A stretch of DNA of 37,050 nucleotides, taken from positions 1-37,050 of the forward strand of contig JAURPT010000169.1 in assembly GCA_030836535.1 (NCBI GenBank), in the 5' to 3' direction. Under the pieces are notes generated by a model that ran no database searches, was not told the origin of the DNA, and saw nothing but the letters and a program-made list of their open reading frames with translations. Position 1 is the stretch's first letter. Every line of letters begins with the position of its first letter. This DNA is from Alphaproteobacteria bacterium (lineage in GTDB: Bacteria > Pseudomonadota > Alphaproteobacteria > SMXS01). Both the position numbers and the translations under genes were made by a program. Shown here piece after piece: positions 16,520 to 26,135 of the stretch.

Positions 16520-16993
16520 ATGGCATCACGCCGCGATATGATCATGATGAATGATGAGGAATTGCACGACTATGTGCGCGCTGAAAAGACGCTGATCATC
16601 GTTTCCAATTCACCCGATGGCTTCCCGCACCCGATGCCGATGTTTTTCTATACGGATGACGAAGGGCGTTTTCTGGTCTCCACCTATGGGGCGAGCCAGA
16701 AGGTCAAGAATTTCGAGCGCGACAACAAGGCAGCCCTGCTCATTGAGTCTGGTGGCGAATATGAAGAGCTGAAGTCAGTTGTCATGCAGGCGACGGCCGA
16801 GATTATCGACGACAATGACTTTGTGGTAGAGACCATGAAGAACATTCGCCTGCAACGTGACCCGGCCAAAGAAGGCTTCCCGGAAGAAGAGTTGGAAGGC
16901 ATTGCCTATGCAGCGCGTAAACGGGTGATTATCCGCTTCACGCCGGTTAACACGATCAGCTGGGACCACACCAAGCTGGGCGGCGTATATTAG
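16520..16993 (+). CDS. PPOX-type split-barrel flavoprotein
   Basis: A 157-residue pyridoxamine-phosphate-oxidase-like split-barrel protein. Typical segments are LIIVSNSPDGFPHPMPMFF (first barrel strands), FLVSTYGASQKVKNFERD (flavin or F420 phosphate site) and AALLIESGGEYEELKSVVMQ. Members bind FMN, F420 or heme; in a cluster with three LLM enzymes it might supply reduced flavin or act on an F420-linked step, which is inference only. GGGAGG precedes ATG 16520. The 84 bases before it contain a 6-bp inverted repeat (CGATAG/CTATCG) of unknown meaning. Its TAG overlaps the convergent gene's TAA by three bases. Confidence 0.8.
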   Translation: MASRRDMIMMNDEELHDYVRAEKTLIIVSNSPDGFPHPMPMFFYTDDEGRFLVSTYGASQKVKNFERDNKAALLIESGGEYEELKSVVMQATAEIIDDNDFVVETMKNIRLQRDPAKEGFPEEELEGIAYAARKRVIIRFTPVNTISWDHTKLGGVY

Positions 16994-17850
16994 GGTGCAG
17001 GTTTTTCCCAATCCAGGATACGGCGCAACGTCGCGCCGAAGATCCAGTCCTTTTCCTCGGGTGTAATGCCGTCGCTGTCGAGCAGGTAGTGCACCAGCTG
17101 CGCCCATGTTTCGCCGGTCTGGTTGCCACCCCAGTCGGATGCCCAGGTAATCCTGTTTGCGCCAAAGGCTTCAATAGCCCGGCGCAAATAGGGGATCAGC
17201 CCAGGTGAGGGATAGTCCAGCTCACCAAACATGCCTTGGGCATGGCTCCATTTCAGGTCAACATTCGGCCAGGACGCCAGCTTGAGGACTTCCTCAAAAT
17301 AGGCAGGCTGCGGACCGGGGTGCGGTGGGGCCCCTTCAATGGCAACAACGCCGGCTTCCATGGGCATGCCGCAATGGTCGACAACAAAATTCAGGTCGGG
17401 GAACTGGTCCAGATAGGGGTGCAGCAACTCGACATGCCCGGCGATAAACAGGAAAATTGGCATGCCGACTTCCTGGCAGGTCTGGAATATGTCGATATAG
17501 CCGCCATTCGCCATCGCCTCCAACTCGTCGGGTGAAACTGCCGGGATCACACGGATCGCTCGGCAATGCGGGTCATCATCAGCAATGCGAATGAGTGCCA
17601 AAACCTCCGGGTCGGTGCGCTCAACACGGGCGACGTAGGAAAAGCGGTCCGGGTGCAGGGCGCCGGCGAGTTCCACAGTCGGGCGTGTGGGGCGAAAGGT
17701 GCCATTCGGTAGTGTGTAGCCTGGCCCCCAGGTTTCCAGACCCCAGAACTCATCGACCAGCACGCCCTGAATGCCAAGAGCGTCCATCTCGGCAAGAATG
17801 TCGTCTATGCCGCCCGGGCCGAAGTGAATTTGCGAATCTACGATGTCCAT
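16990..17850 (-). CDS. Amidohydrolase family 2 (TIM-barrel hydrolase)
   Basis: A 286-residue amidohydrolase of the group with 2-pyrone-4,6-dicarboxylate lactonase and fuconolactonase. It begins MDIVDSQIHFG (DxQxH metal motif), has FLFIAGHVELL, the NFVVDHCGMPM His strand and ITWASDWGGNQ near the end, where the Asp of the active site sits. Members open lactone rings, a common late step in aromatic ring catabolism, which fits the cluster. ATG 17850 is chosen because AGGGGG lies upstream; the open frame above it is not family-like. It is on the opposite strand to the cluster and divergent from the DUF748-like gene. Confidence 0.85.
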   Translation of the reverse strand: MDIVDSQIHFGPGGIDDILAEMDALGIQGVLVDEFWGLETWGPGYTLPNGTFRPTRPTVELAGALHPDRFSYVARVERTDPEVLALIRIADDDPHCRAIRVIPAVSPDELEAMANGGYIDIFQTCQEVGMPIFLFIAGHVELLHPYLDQFPDLNFVVDHCGMPMEAGVVAIEGAPPHPGPQPAYFEEVLKLASWPNVDLKWSHAQGMFGELDYPSPGLIPYLRRAIEAFGANRITWASDWGGNQTGETWAQLVHYLLDSDGITPEEKDWIFGATLRRILDWEKPAP

Positions 17851-17954
17851 ATACGCCCCCTTTTTGGTGATTATGCCATCTGTACTCGTCTTGCCAAGTT
17901 CTGTGGTCAGTCGTACTCTCGGAAGATCTGGAATAGCCCGCAACCAAAGAGAAT

Positions 17955-20339
17955 ATGGCGACAATTAGCAGACGAAATCGCTTTATGATCCTGGGTGGCT
18001 TCATAGCTGCCGTATTTTTGGCCCTGTACTTTTTGCCTTCCATTTTTCTACGCGGTTATTTGGAAGATTATTTAGCCGACTACGGTTTGCATGCTGAAGG
18101 ATTGGAAGAAGTCCATTTCAATGTCTTCAATATGGGTTTGGAGACTGGCCCATTGGCCCTCAACCGTGGCGATAAGCAGATCGCAGACCTGGATGGTCTG
18201 ACACTGTTTCTAGGCCTGGGGCCTTTGTCCCAGCAGCGGGTCGACGTCACTGGTGCCAGGTTAACCGGGTTGACGCTTAAGGTTGAGCGCGGCGCCGACG
18301 GCACGATATCGATACCCAATTTGCCCAGCCTTGCTAGCGACGGTGAAGATGAGTCCGCCTGGGTGTTCGGGCTGACGCGTTTGGAATTGGCTGACGCCAA
18401 GCTTGCCATTAGGTAGCCAGAGCTGTCGGGGTTGCTACTTCTTGATGAGTCGTTGATCGAGAACTTGAAGGAATGGACACCGCAGATGCCGGGTCGTCTG
18501 GATCTTGAGGCGCGTTTTGAGGGTGCGGAAATCAATGCTTCGATGCGTGTGCGCCCGTTTACAGAAGAGCTGGATATCGATTTTGACATTGGCGTCGACA
18601 ATTTTCCATTGGATCGACTGTATGTCGGTCCATCGCTCACCGGGTATGCCAATGTTGCCCTGAATGGTGAAATTCAGTCGCGCGACTACCTCAGCCTGAG
18701 TGTTGAAGGGACAGCATCTATTGAGCCGTTCAGTATTGTTATTGAGGGTGCGCCCTCGGTGTCGTTGGGCTCTATTCGTGTCGATGTGGAGCAGGCTAAA
18801 GCTTCAGAGTCAGCGGATGGACTGGCTTGGGACTTCTCTGCCAATATCGACAATCGTTCCCTGGAGATCAGCAGTGAGCGTGGGCCGCTGCTGAGTTTTG
18901 CCTCTGCTGCCATCGATGCGCTGACGGCAGATTCAGCAGGGCAATACGCTGCCGACTCCGTTCTGCTTGAAGGGCTTGCCGCTTTAGAAACTCAGGAGCA
19001 AGGCGGTGTTTTCGTTGAGCGTACGGAGATTGGCCCCGTACGTGCTGGCGAGACGCAGAGTATTGAGTTGGGTGCGATTGTCTTTGGGGGCGTGACCGTT
19101 ACCCTTCATCGAACTGCCGAATGGATTGCCGAACTTTCGCTTATGCCTGGCGGTGAAGGGCCGGCGGAACTGGACGGTGAAAAGCCTCGTGAGGACGCGA
19201 GCGCCAGTTTACAACTGGCTGTTGATGAAGTCATATTTGCAGATGAGGCGGTTATTGCCCTGAATGACGCCAGCCTGGCCCAGCCTATTCAGCATGAACT
19301 GAGGATTGCTGCGTTGCGTGTTGGTCGTATGGATATGGCGCAACCCGACATTGCCACCGATGTGTCGCTGGATGCCGCTTACGGAGAGAATACAACGCTT
19401 CAACTTGCCGGCACCGTCCGGCCATTTGCCCCGGGCGGCGCAGCTTTTGACGTGTCAGGTCAACTGGACCGATTGGCGCTGCCGGATATATCTGCCTATG
19501 CCGCTGACGCTATGGGGGTTAATCTCAAGTCCGGTCGGTAGAAAATGGACTTCAGTGGTAATGCTGCAAACGGCAGGCTGGATGCGGAAACGGACTGGCT
19601 GATCCAACGTATTGAGCTGGAAGAACTGGACGAGTTTGCGAAAAATAGTCTTGCTGAACAAGTGGACTTGCCGGTGGATACCGCCATCAACCTGTTGCAG
19701 GACAAAGACGGAAACATCGAGCTCAATATCCCGATCTCCGGCCAATTGGATGACCCTAACTTCGGTATTTCTGGTGTTGTTTCCATGGCCATTGGCAATG
19801 CCATATCGGGTGCTGTGGTCACAACGCTGAAGGTTCTGTTCCCAATTGCACTGTTGGGGGATATCTCCAAAGACGATGGCGGCGTGGATTTCGAACCGGT
19901 GATTTTCGAGGACGGTGACGCCACTTTGGACAGCAAGGCGCAAGAGTATGTCGGGTCCGTTGCAACGCTGATGAACGATCGTCCAAAACTGTCCATTCTC
20001 GTCTGTGGTGTCGCAACGCGGGAAGACCTTGCCGTGTTGCGGCGGCCAGCGCATGAAATTGCATTGCTCGAGGCAGCCGTGGCCCACGAACAGGCGGTGG
20101 CAGATGCTGTGGCATTGGGTCAGCCGACCCCGCCAGCGCCAACCATGCCCGATATCATGGCCTCGTCGATTGCCGAGGATGAGCATGCAAGGCTCACAAT
20201 CCTGGCTGACTCGCGTCAGACTGCTGTGAAACAGATGATCACAGCGGAATTCGGGATAGCGCCAGATCGCCTGTTCGAATGCCGTGACCGGGTCGAAACG
20301 GACGTTGATAGCGCCCCGAGAGTCGAGATCGGTATTTGA
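17955..20339 (+). pseudogene. DUF748/AsmA-like envelope protein interrupted by two in-frame TAG codons
   Basis: One frame of 794 codons runs ATG 17955 to TGA 20339, broken only by TAG at 18414-18416 and 19539-19541. The N-terminus has a membrane anchor (FMILGGFIAAVFLALYFLP, about 10-28), then AsmA/DUF748-type beta repeats (LTGLTLKVERGADGTISIPN; LDIDFDIGVDNFPLDRLYV), the family landmark LPVDTAINLLQDKDGNIEL followed by ISGQLDDPNF, and an OmpA-like tail (DSKAQEYVGSVATLMNDRP). Family members are inner-membrane-anchored periplasmic proteins linked to lipid transfer and outer membrane upkeep. By comparison with family patterns the first TAG sits where Gln would fit (AIR-x-PELSG) and the second where Leu fits (SGR-x-KMDF). 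There is no frameshift elsewhere, so the damage is recent or the stops are read through or are errors. Confidence 0.75.
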
Positions 20340-20351
20340 CCAAGGGTGAGG

Positions 20352-21530
20352 TTATCGTAGAGACCTGAAGGTGGCGCGAATATCTGCGACCACGACCTCT
20401 GGTTCTTCCATGGGGGCAAAGTGCCCGCCGGTGGGGTGGCTATTGGTGTAGTGTTCATCAAACATGCCGGATGTATCGCGCCCCAACCCACCGGGATTGT
20501 CCCCTTCCAGCAGGGTGACACCCACAGGGACAGTGATTTGCGGCGTACCCGTGTGGGCTGGTTGCCAGGGGTTGTGGGCGGCCTCGGCATAATAGCGGGC
20601 AGAGGTATTGAAGCTGTTGGTCAGCCAATAGATCATCGTCGTCGTGATCAGATGCTCACGGGTAAACCGGCTTTCCACATCGCCATTACAGTCGCCCCAG
20701 GCGCGGCGGCGCTTCACGAGCCAGGAGAGCAGCCCGGCGGGTGAATCATGCAATCCAACGGCAAGCGTCTGCGGGTCCAACACATGGACGGCGACATGGC
20801 TGGCAATGCGTTCCTGGCGAGCATGAGCGGCTTTGCGCGCCTCGCAGGTGATGTCCTCCGGTACCGTGTTGCCACCGGTGATGTCCCACGGGCGTTCGGT
20901 ATTGAACAGGGTGAAGGGGATTACATTCGTCAGGTGAATGCCGATCAGACTGTTGGCGTATTTGTGACCAAGCTGGTTGGTGACCAGCGCGCCCCAGTCG
21001 CCCCCTTGTGCGCCAAATCGATCGTAGCCCAATCCCTCTTTCATCAGTTTGTGCCACATGTCAGCGGTGCGCCAGAAATTGATGCCAGGTGTTGCCAGAG
21101 GTGTCGAAAAGCCGAAGCCTGGCAGCGACGGTATGACAACGTCAAAGGCATCTTCTGCCTGGCCGCCATGGGCTTCCGGGTCGGTCAGCGGGCCGATGAC
21201 CTCGCGAAGGTCCCAAAAGCACCACGGCCAGCCATGTGACAAAATGAGGGGTATAGGTTCTGGCCCTTTGCCTTTCTCATGAATGAAGTGGATAGGCATG
21301 CCGTCGATGTCGGTCTTGAAGTGATTGTGGCTGTTGATTTCGGCTTCCGCTGCACGCCAGTCATGCTCATTGATCCAGTAGTCGACCAAGTCGCGCAAAT
21401 AAGCCGTGTTAGTGCCGTATTGCCAGTCGTCATTGCCGTAATCATGCGGCCAATTGGTGTTGCGCAGGCGGTCATGCAGGTCATCCAACTGCGCTTGTGG
21501 AATGTCGATGGTAAAGAGTGAAATCTTCAT
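20352..21530 (-). CDS. EHN-type epoxide hydrolase
   Basis: A 392-residue alpha/beta-hydrolase with the EHN N-terminal domain (residues 1-100: IDIPQAQLDDLHDRLRNTNW). Catalytic features are the oxyanion motif HGWPW (99-103), nucleophile D178 in AQGGDWGA and the base H370 in GGHFAPMEEP. It should hydrolyse epoxides to diols, a natural partner to P450 chemistry. ATG 21530 is chosen, two bases after the TAG of the molybdopterin gene upstream on the same strand, so the two are co-transcribed. It is convergent with the DUF748-like gene. Confidence 0.9.
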   Translation of the reverse strand: MKISLFTIDIPQAQLDDLHDRLRNTNWPHDYGNDDWQYGTNTAYLRDLVDYWINEHDWRAAEAEINSHNHFKTDIDGMPIHFIHEKGKGPEPIPLILSHGWPWCFWDLREVIGPLTDPEAHGGQAEDAFDVVIPSLPGFGFSTPLATPGINFWRTADMWHKLMKEGLGYDRFGAQGGDWGALVTNQLGHKYANSLIGIHLTNVIPFTLFNTERPWDITGGNTVPEDITCEARKAAHARQERIASHVAVHVLDPQTLAVGLHDSPAGLLSWLVKRRRAWGDCNGDVESRFTREHLITTTMIYWLTNSFNTSARYYAEAAHNPWQPAHTGTPQITVPVGVTLLEGDNPGGLGRDTSGMFDEHYTNSHPTGGHFAPMEEPEVVVADIRATFRSLR

Positions 21531-21532
21531 GG

Positions 21533-23728
21533 CTATTCGATCCAAACAGGGGTGGCCTTGAAGGCGGGCGTTTTGCTGCGTGGGTCAACATCGGTGCCGA
21601 CCAGGACATTGGCTTCGGGGAAATAGGCCATCACACTGCCCGGCGACAGGTCGTGCGTATAAAGCGTTACATCCTGCATGGTGCCGTGGGCGGATTTCAG
21701 GGTGATAGTCTGCCCGTCTTGCAGGCTGCGAGATGCTATGTCCTCAGGCGACATCATGACGCACCAGCGATCCTCCGTCTGGCGGTATGTATCCTTTTCC
21801 TCATAGATAATGGTGTTGAACTGCCCCTCGCTGCGCACCGTTGCCAGCATCAACTCACCCTGCGCCTGCGGCGTTGGGCGGGTGTTGAAGCGCGCTTTGC
21901 CGCTCTTGGTCTTGAAGGTCTGTTCATGCATCAGGCGGCCTGCAATATGGAATTCTTTCCTGGCCACATCGATGCTCGCGAGTTCTTCGAGGCCGGGAAC
22001 GATTTCTGCAATGGCCTCCCGGATTGTCTGATGGCGGCTGAAGGCCTGCCAGTCCACTGGGCTGTCGGGCAGCAGGCGGCCAGCCAGGTCACACAGAATT
22101 GTTGTCTCTGGTCTTACATTGTCCAACCGGGCAATGCCGCCATCGCTAAGCCGCACAAAGTTGAACATGGATTCCTGGGTGGTGGGCTGCCATTCCTCAT
22201 CCCGTGCGGTAACCGGCAGGATCAGGCTTTCGCCATTTTCAACGCCGTGCACATGGCCGGGATTCAGCGTGGTGGTCAGGAAGAGTTTAAAGCCGATTTT
22301 GTTGAGCGCTTCAGCAGCCCAGCTACTGTTGGGGTTAGCACCATAGAGATTGCCACCCATGATCAATGCCGCACCAATGTCACCGTTATGGGCGGCCTGC
22401 ATGCCGGCCATCGTATCGAAACCGGACGAGGTTGGCAGGGTGACGCCCAGCGCTGCCTCCATACGGTGGAAGACATCCTGCGCCAATACGGGTGTGACTC
22501 CAATAGTGCCAATTCCCTGCACATTGGAATGGCCGCGTAGGGGCAAGAGCCCGGCATAGCGCTTGCCGACCATGCCCCGCAGTAAGGCGAGGTTTGAAAT
22601 ATACTCAATGTTTTCAACGCCATGCAGGTGGTGCGTCATACCCATACCCCAGGCGAAGACGACATTCTTTGCCTGGGCATAGAGTTTGGCGACATGCTTT
22701 ATATCGGCTTTGGTCACGCCGCATTGTGCACACAGAGCATCCCAGTGTTGGGCTTCAATGTCGGCGCAGAACGGCTCCATGCCTTCGGCGTGGGTTTCCA
22801 AAAACGCGTCGTCCTGCCCGTTAATTTCCAGCAGCGCTTTGGCGATGGCCTTGAACAGGGCAATGTCGGCGCCGATTTTGGGCTGCAGATAGGCAGTGGC
22901 AATCTCGGTGCCGCCGCTCAGCAGGCTTTTCGGGCTTTTGGGGACGGCGAATTTGACCAGCCCGGGTTCCTTGGCCGGGTTGATAATGACCACATGCCCG
23001 CCTCTGTTGCGGCAATCCATCAGCTTGTGGATGAAGCGCGGGTGGTTCGACGACGGATTGGCCCCAATGACGAAGATCAGGTCACAGCCCGTCAGGTCAT
23101 CGAGCTCAATGGTCGATGTCCCGGTACCGATGGAACTGGCTAATGCCTCGCTGGTGGCCTGATGGCAATAATAGGAGCAATTGTTGACGTTATTCGTGCC
23201 GTAAAGGCGGGCCAGCAATTGCAGCACAAACCCGGCCTCGTTGGAGGACCGCCCGGAAGAATAAAAGAACGTCCGCGCCGGGTCGGTGGCCGCAAATTTG
23301 TCGGCGGCCAGCGCCAAGGCGTCGCTCCAGGCGATGGGCTGATAGCGTTCGCTGCCAGCCGTCTTGTAGAGCGGTACGTTCAAGCGCCCGAGATGCTCCA
23401 TTTCATACCCGGAAAGTTCCTGTAACTCGGGCAGTGGGTGCTGGAATATTTCTTCTGGTATAGGCGGCTGTACATCGCTGGACTGGGCCTGAATGCTCTT
23501 ATTACAAAATGCGGGGAACTCCCCCAGCTCGTTGGTCATACCACCTTTTTGGCCACCCATGCCCAGGGCGCAGGCCTTGCAGGCATTGTGCGCTGTCATG
23601 GCTTTGGAGGTCTTGCGCAGGCCCATGCGCTGCGCCGTTTGCAGCGTATAGAGCACCTTCTTCATGCCGCCGCCTACGACGGTAGATGACGACGTTGTAT
23701 TGTCTGGTTGCTGCGGATGGCTGCTCAA
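21533..23728 (-). CDS. Molybdopterin oxidoreductase, FdhF/YdeP family
   Basis: A 731-residue molybdopterin-bis(guanine dinucleotide) enzyme of the formate-dehydrogenase-alpha-like YdeP type. Landmarks are NACKACALGMGG with a further Cys after GEFPAFC near the N-terminus, FFYSSGRSSNEAGF, IFVIGANPSSNHPRF and the C-terminal domain with VMMSPEDIASRSLQDGQTI. The site that holds Cys or Sec in true formate dehydrogenases is not obviously conserved (NNCSYYCHQATSEAL is in its place), and no in-frame TGA exists, so it is not a selenoprotein here. The reaction is unproven for this subfamily. It starts at TTG 23728 behind AGGGGGAAAC, a good ribosome site. It is divergent from the ABC-F gene. Confidence 0.85.
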   Translation of the reverse strand: MSSHPQQPDNTTSSSTVVGGGMKKVLYTLQTAQRMGLRKTSKAMTAHNACKACALGMGGQKGGMTNELGEFPAFCNKSIQAQSSDVQPPIPEEIFQHPLPELQELSGYEMEHLGRLNVPLYKTAGSERYQPIAWSDALALAADKFAATDPARTFFYSSGRSSNEAGFVLQLLARLYGTNNVNNCSYYCHQATSEALASSIGTGTSTIELDDLTGCDLIFVIGANPSSNHPRFIHKLMDCRNRGGHVVIINPAKEPGLVKFAVPKSPKSLLSGGTEIATAYLQPKIGADIALFKAIAKALLEINGQDDAFLETHAEGMEPFCADIEAQHWDALCAQCGVTKADIKHVAKLYAQAKNVVFAWGMGMTHHLHGVENIEYISNLALLRGMVGKRYAGLLPLRGHSNVQGIGTIGVTPVLAQDVFHRMEAALGVTLPTSSGFDTMAGMQAAHNGDIGAALIMGGNLYGANPNSSWAAEALNKIGFKLFLTTTLNPGHVHGVENGESLILPVTARDEEWQPTTQESMFNFVRLSDGGIARLDNVRPETTILCDLAGRLLPDSPVDWQAFSRHQTIREAIAEIVPGLEELASIDVARKEFHIAGRLMHEQTFKTKSGKARFNTRPTPQAQGELMLATVRSEGQFNTIIYEEKDTYRQTEDRWCVMMSPEDIASRSLQDGQTITLKSAHGTMQDVTLYTHDLSPGSVMAYFPEANVLVGTDVDPRSKTPAFKATPVWIE

Positions 23729-23808
23729 TTGTTTCCCCCTCTAGGGGGTCGATCCTATAGAAGCGGCAGCCCGTTGACAAACAGCCGCCAAGCCTGCACA
23801 CCCGTGCC

Positions 23809-25683
23809 ATGCTGAGCATTCGCAACATATCCTTTGCCATTGAGGGCAAGCCGCTATTCAGTGATGCCTCGGCCACGATTCCCACCGGCCACAAGGTAGG
23901 GATTGTGGGGCGCAATGGCACAGGTAAAACCAGCCTGTTCCGGTTGATCCGCAATGAATGGTCGCTCGAATCTGGTGAGATTGAAGTACCGCGTAATTTT
24001 CGCATTGGCGGTGTGGCGCAGGAAGCCCCGGCCGGTGACGATAGCCTGCTGGAAACGGTGCTGGCGGCCGATGTGGAGCTGGCGTCACTCTTGTCTGAGG
24101 CCGAAACAGCAACAGACCCTGAACGTATCGCCCATATCCATACCCGCCTGGCGGATATTGATGCGCACTCTGCTGAAGCGCGAGCCGCAACAATTTTGGC
24201 AGGGCTGGGTTTTGACGCAGCCGCCCAGGCGCGCCCTTGCCATGAATTTTCCGGCGGTTGGCGCATGCGTGTGGCGTTGGGCGCGGTGCTGTTTTCAGAA
24301 CCCGACCTGCTGTTGCTTGATGAGCCGACGAACTATCTGGACCTGGAAGGCACTGTTTGGTTGGAAAGCTTCCTGGCGAAATATCCGCACACGGTATTGG
24401 TCATCTCCCATGACAGGGAGCTGTTGAACCGGTCTGTGACGGGTATTCTGCATCTGATGGACCAGAAACTCAGTTATTACACCGGCACCTACGACCAGTT
24501 CGATGCCGAGCGCCGCATGCAGTTGGAACAACAGCAAAGCATGAAGCGCAAACAAGATGCCCAGCGGGCGCATATTCAGGCCTATGTTGACCGGTTCCGG
24601 TACAAGGCCAGCAAGGCGCGCCAGGCACAGTCGCGCCTCAAATTGTTAGAGAAGATGCAACCCATTGCCGGGGTTACTGAAAACCGGATCGCGGAGTTTC
24701 ATTTCCCCGGGCCGGAAGAATTACCGCCGCCGCTCGTGACGATTGAAGGGGGTAGCGTTGGCTATGACGGCACCCCGGTGCTGCAGAAGATGAACCTCCG
24801 GCTCGACCAGGATGACCGCATCGCCCTGTTGGGCGCGAATGGTGAGGGCAAGTCGACCCTGTCCAAGCTCTTGGCCGGGCGCATGGTCTTGATGGACGGC
24901 AAGTTGACCAAGCCTTCGAAGTTGCGTGTTGGGTTTTTTGCCCAGCACCAGCTCGATGAACTGGTGGAAGGGGAAACGCCCTTCCAGCACATGGTGCGTT
25001 TGCGACCGGATGAAGGGAATGCGCAGATCCGTTCACGTCTTGGCGCGGCGGGGATCGGCGCCGACATTGTTGAAAACCCGGTTGAGCGCCTGTCAGGCGG
25101 CCAGAAAGCGCGGTTGCTGATGGCTATGGCGGCCATTGACGCCCCGCATATCCTGATCCTTGATGAGCCGACAAACCACCTCGATATTGAAAGTCGTGAG
25201 GCGCTGGTTCATGCGCTCAATGATTTCCCAGGCGCTGTTATCGTTGTCAGCCACGACCCGCATCTGGTGGAGACGGTGGCAGACAGGCTCTGGTTGGTCC
25301 AGGACGGTGCGGTTTCTGTCTTTGAAGGTGATATCGAAGAGTACAAGACCCAACTGCTCAGCCAACGCAGCGGTCGCGGGGGCAAGAAGGGCAAGGTCGA
25401 AGAAGCACCCAAAAAGGTGGGCAGGTCAGCACAGGAACGCCGGCGAGAGACGGCCCCTTTGCGGTCTGCCGTTAAGAAGGCGGAAAAACAGATCGCCGCG
25501 CTGGAGAGGCGCCAGCAGGTGCTGGAAACGCAATTGGCGGACCCAACATTTTATGAACAGACTGAATCCGTAAAAATTGAAACAATGAGTCGCGAGTTGG
25601 CCAAGATCAAAGACGATTTGGCGCGTGAAGAGGAGAACTGGCTGCTTCTCCAGGAGGAGCTGGAAGAGGCTCTGGCGGACTAA
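23809..25683 (+). CDS. ABC-F family ATPase (ribosome-associated)
   Basis: A 624-residue soluble twin ABC ATPase. Domain 1 has Walker A GRNGTGKT (34-41), signature FSGGWRMRVAL and Walker B LLLLDEPTNYLDL. The linker is a charged helical region (MQLEQQQSMKRKQDAQRAH). Domain 2 has Walker A GANGEGKS (about 343-350), signature LSGGQKARLL and LILDEPTNHLDI. A C-terminal coiled coil (about 540-620) rich in Glu, Lys and Leu matches the Uup/YheS type. No membrane domains are present; ABC-F proteins act on the ribosome in translation rescue or antibiotic protection. ATG 23809 has TTGACA about 30 bases upstream but no clear -10. Confidence 0.9.
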   Translation: MLSIRNISFAIEGKPLFSDASATIPTGHKVGIVGRNGTGKTSLFRLIRNEWSLESGEIEVPRNFRIGGVAQEAPAGDDSLLETVLAADVELASLLSEAETATDPERIAHIHTRLADIDAHSAEARAATILAGLGFDAAAQARPCHEFSGGWRMRVALGAVLFSEPDLLLLDEPTNYLDLEGTVWLESFLAKYPHTVLVISHDRELLNRSVTGILHLMDQKLSYYTGTYDQFDAERRMQLEQQQSMKRKQDAQRAHIQAYVDRFRYKASKARQAQSRLKLLEKMQPIAGVTENRIAEFHFPGPEELPPPLVTIEGGSVGYDGTPVLQKMNLRLDQDDRIALLGANGEGKSTLSKLLAGRMVLMDGKLTKPSKLRVGFFAQHQLDELVEGETPFQHMVRLRPDEGNAQIRSRLGAAGIGADIVENPVERLSGGQKARLLMAMAAIDAPHILILDEPTNHLDIESREALVHALNDFPGAVIVVSHDPHLVETVADRLWLVQDGAVSVFEGDIEEYKTQLLSQRSGRGGKKGKVEEAPKKVGRSAQERRRETAPLRSAVKKAEKQIAALERRQQVLETQLADPTFYEQTESVKIETMSRELAKIKDDLAREEENWLLLQEELEEALAD

Positions 25684-25865
25684 ATATAAGGGGTTTGGCT
25701 GGATGGCTCGCAATAAGTTGATGGCGTGAAGGTAATGCAAACATTGACAAAATGGCTTTGTCCGTCATGCTTTGGGCTTGCGATGCAAGGGGTTGCGACA
25801 CCGGCGGATTGAATGTGCTTTGGCGGTCGCGTTTTGAAATCTACTGACGCCAGAGGATCAAAAGA

Positions 25866-26123
25866 ATGGCAGACAGTTTCATTCCAACCAAAGACAAAAC
25901 GGCTGTGACTATCCGTCAATATGATGGCAGTGACATAGAGGGATATCTGTTTGTTCCTGTCCACGACCGGCTGGTAGACGTCATGAACGATGAACGGCAA
26001 TTTCTCCCTTTCGAATCGGAACAGGGCGAGTTCATTGTTCTGGCCAAAGCATCGATCGTTTCGATTTCTGCTGGCAAGACCTCGGGCAGCGGCTTGCGGC
26101 TGCGGGCCAAGCCCGAAATCTAG
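25866..26123 (+). CDS. Small conserved hypothetical protein (DUF6812-like)
   Basis: An 85-residue protein, probably one small beta barrel: alternate polar/hydrophobic strands (TAVTIRQYDGSDIEGYLFV, FIVLAKASIVSIS) around the motif HDRLVDVMNDERQFLPFES. This resembles the uncharacterised DUF6812 pattern of proteins with 'R-x-x-D-x-x-N' and 'F-x-P'; I am not certain of the family. AGAGGATC precedes ATG 25866. It lies 12 bases before the CoA-transferase and is probably co-transcribed. The 182 bases before it hold TTGACA (25744-25749) without a good -10 and nothing else recognisable. No function can be given. Confidence 0.65.
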   Translation: MADSFIPTKDKTAVTIRQYDGSDIEGYLFVPVHDRLVDVMNDERQFLPFESEQGEFIVLAKASIVSISAGKTSGSGLRLRAKPEI

Positions 26124-26135
26124 GGCCAGTTCAGC

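Noticed and set aside
699-20339. TAG reassigned to an amino acid (for example pyrrolysine) throughout the genome
   Set aside because: At least 19 apparently intact genes here end normally with TAG, with family-typical lengths, so TAG works as a stop. Only local readthrough remains possible.
21533-23728. Selenocysteine-containing formate dehydrogenase
   Set aside because: No in-frame TGA occurs in the gene and the Sec/Cys site of true formate dehydrogenases is not evident.
25740-25775. Sigma-70 promoter with TTGACA at 25744
   Set aside because: The -35 is perfect but the hexamer 17 bases on (ATGCTT) is a poor -10; likewise the TTGACA at 23774 before the ABC-F gene.
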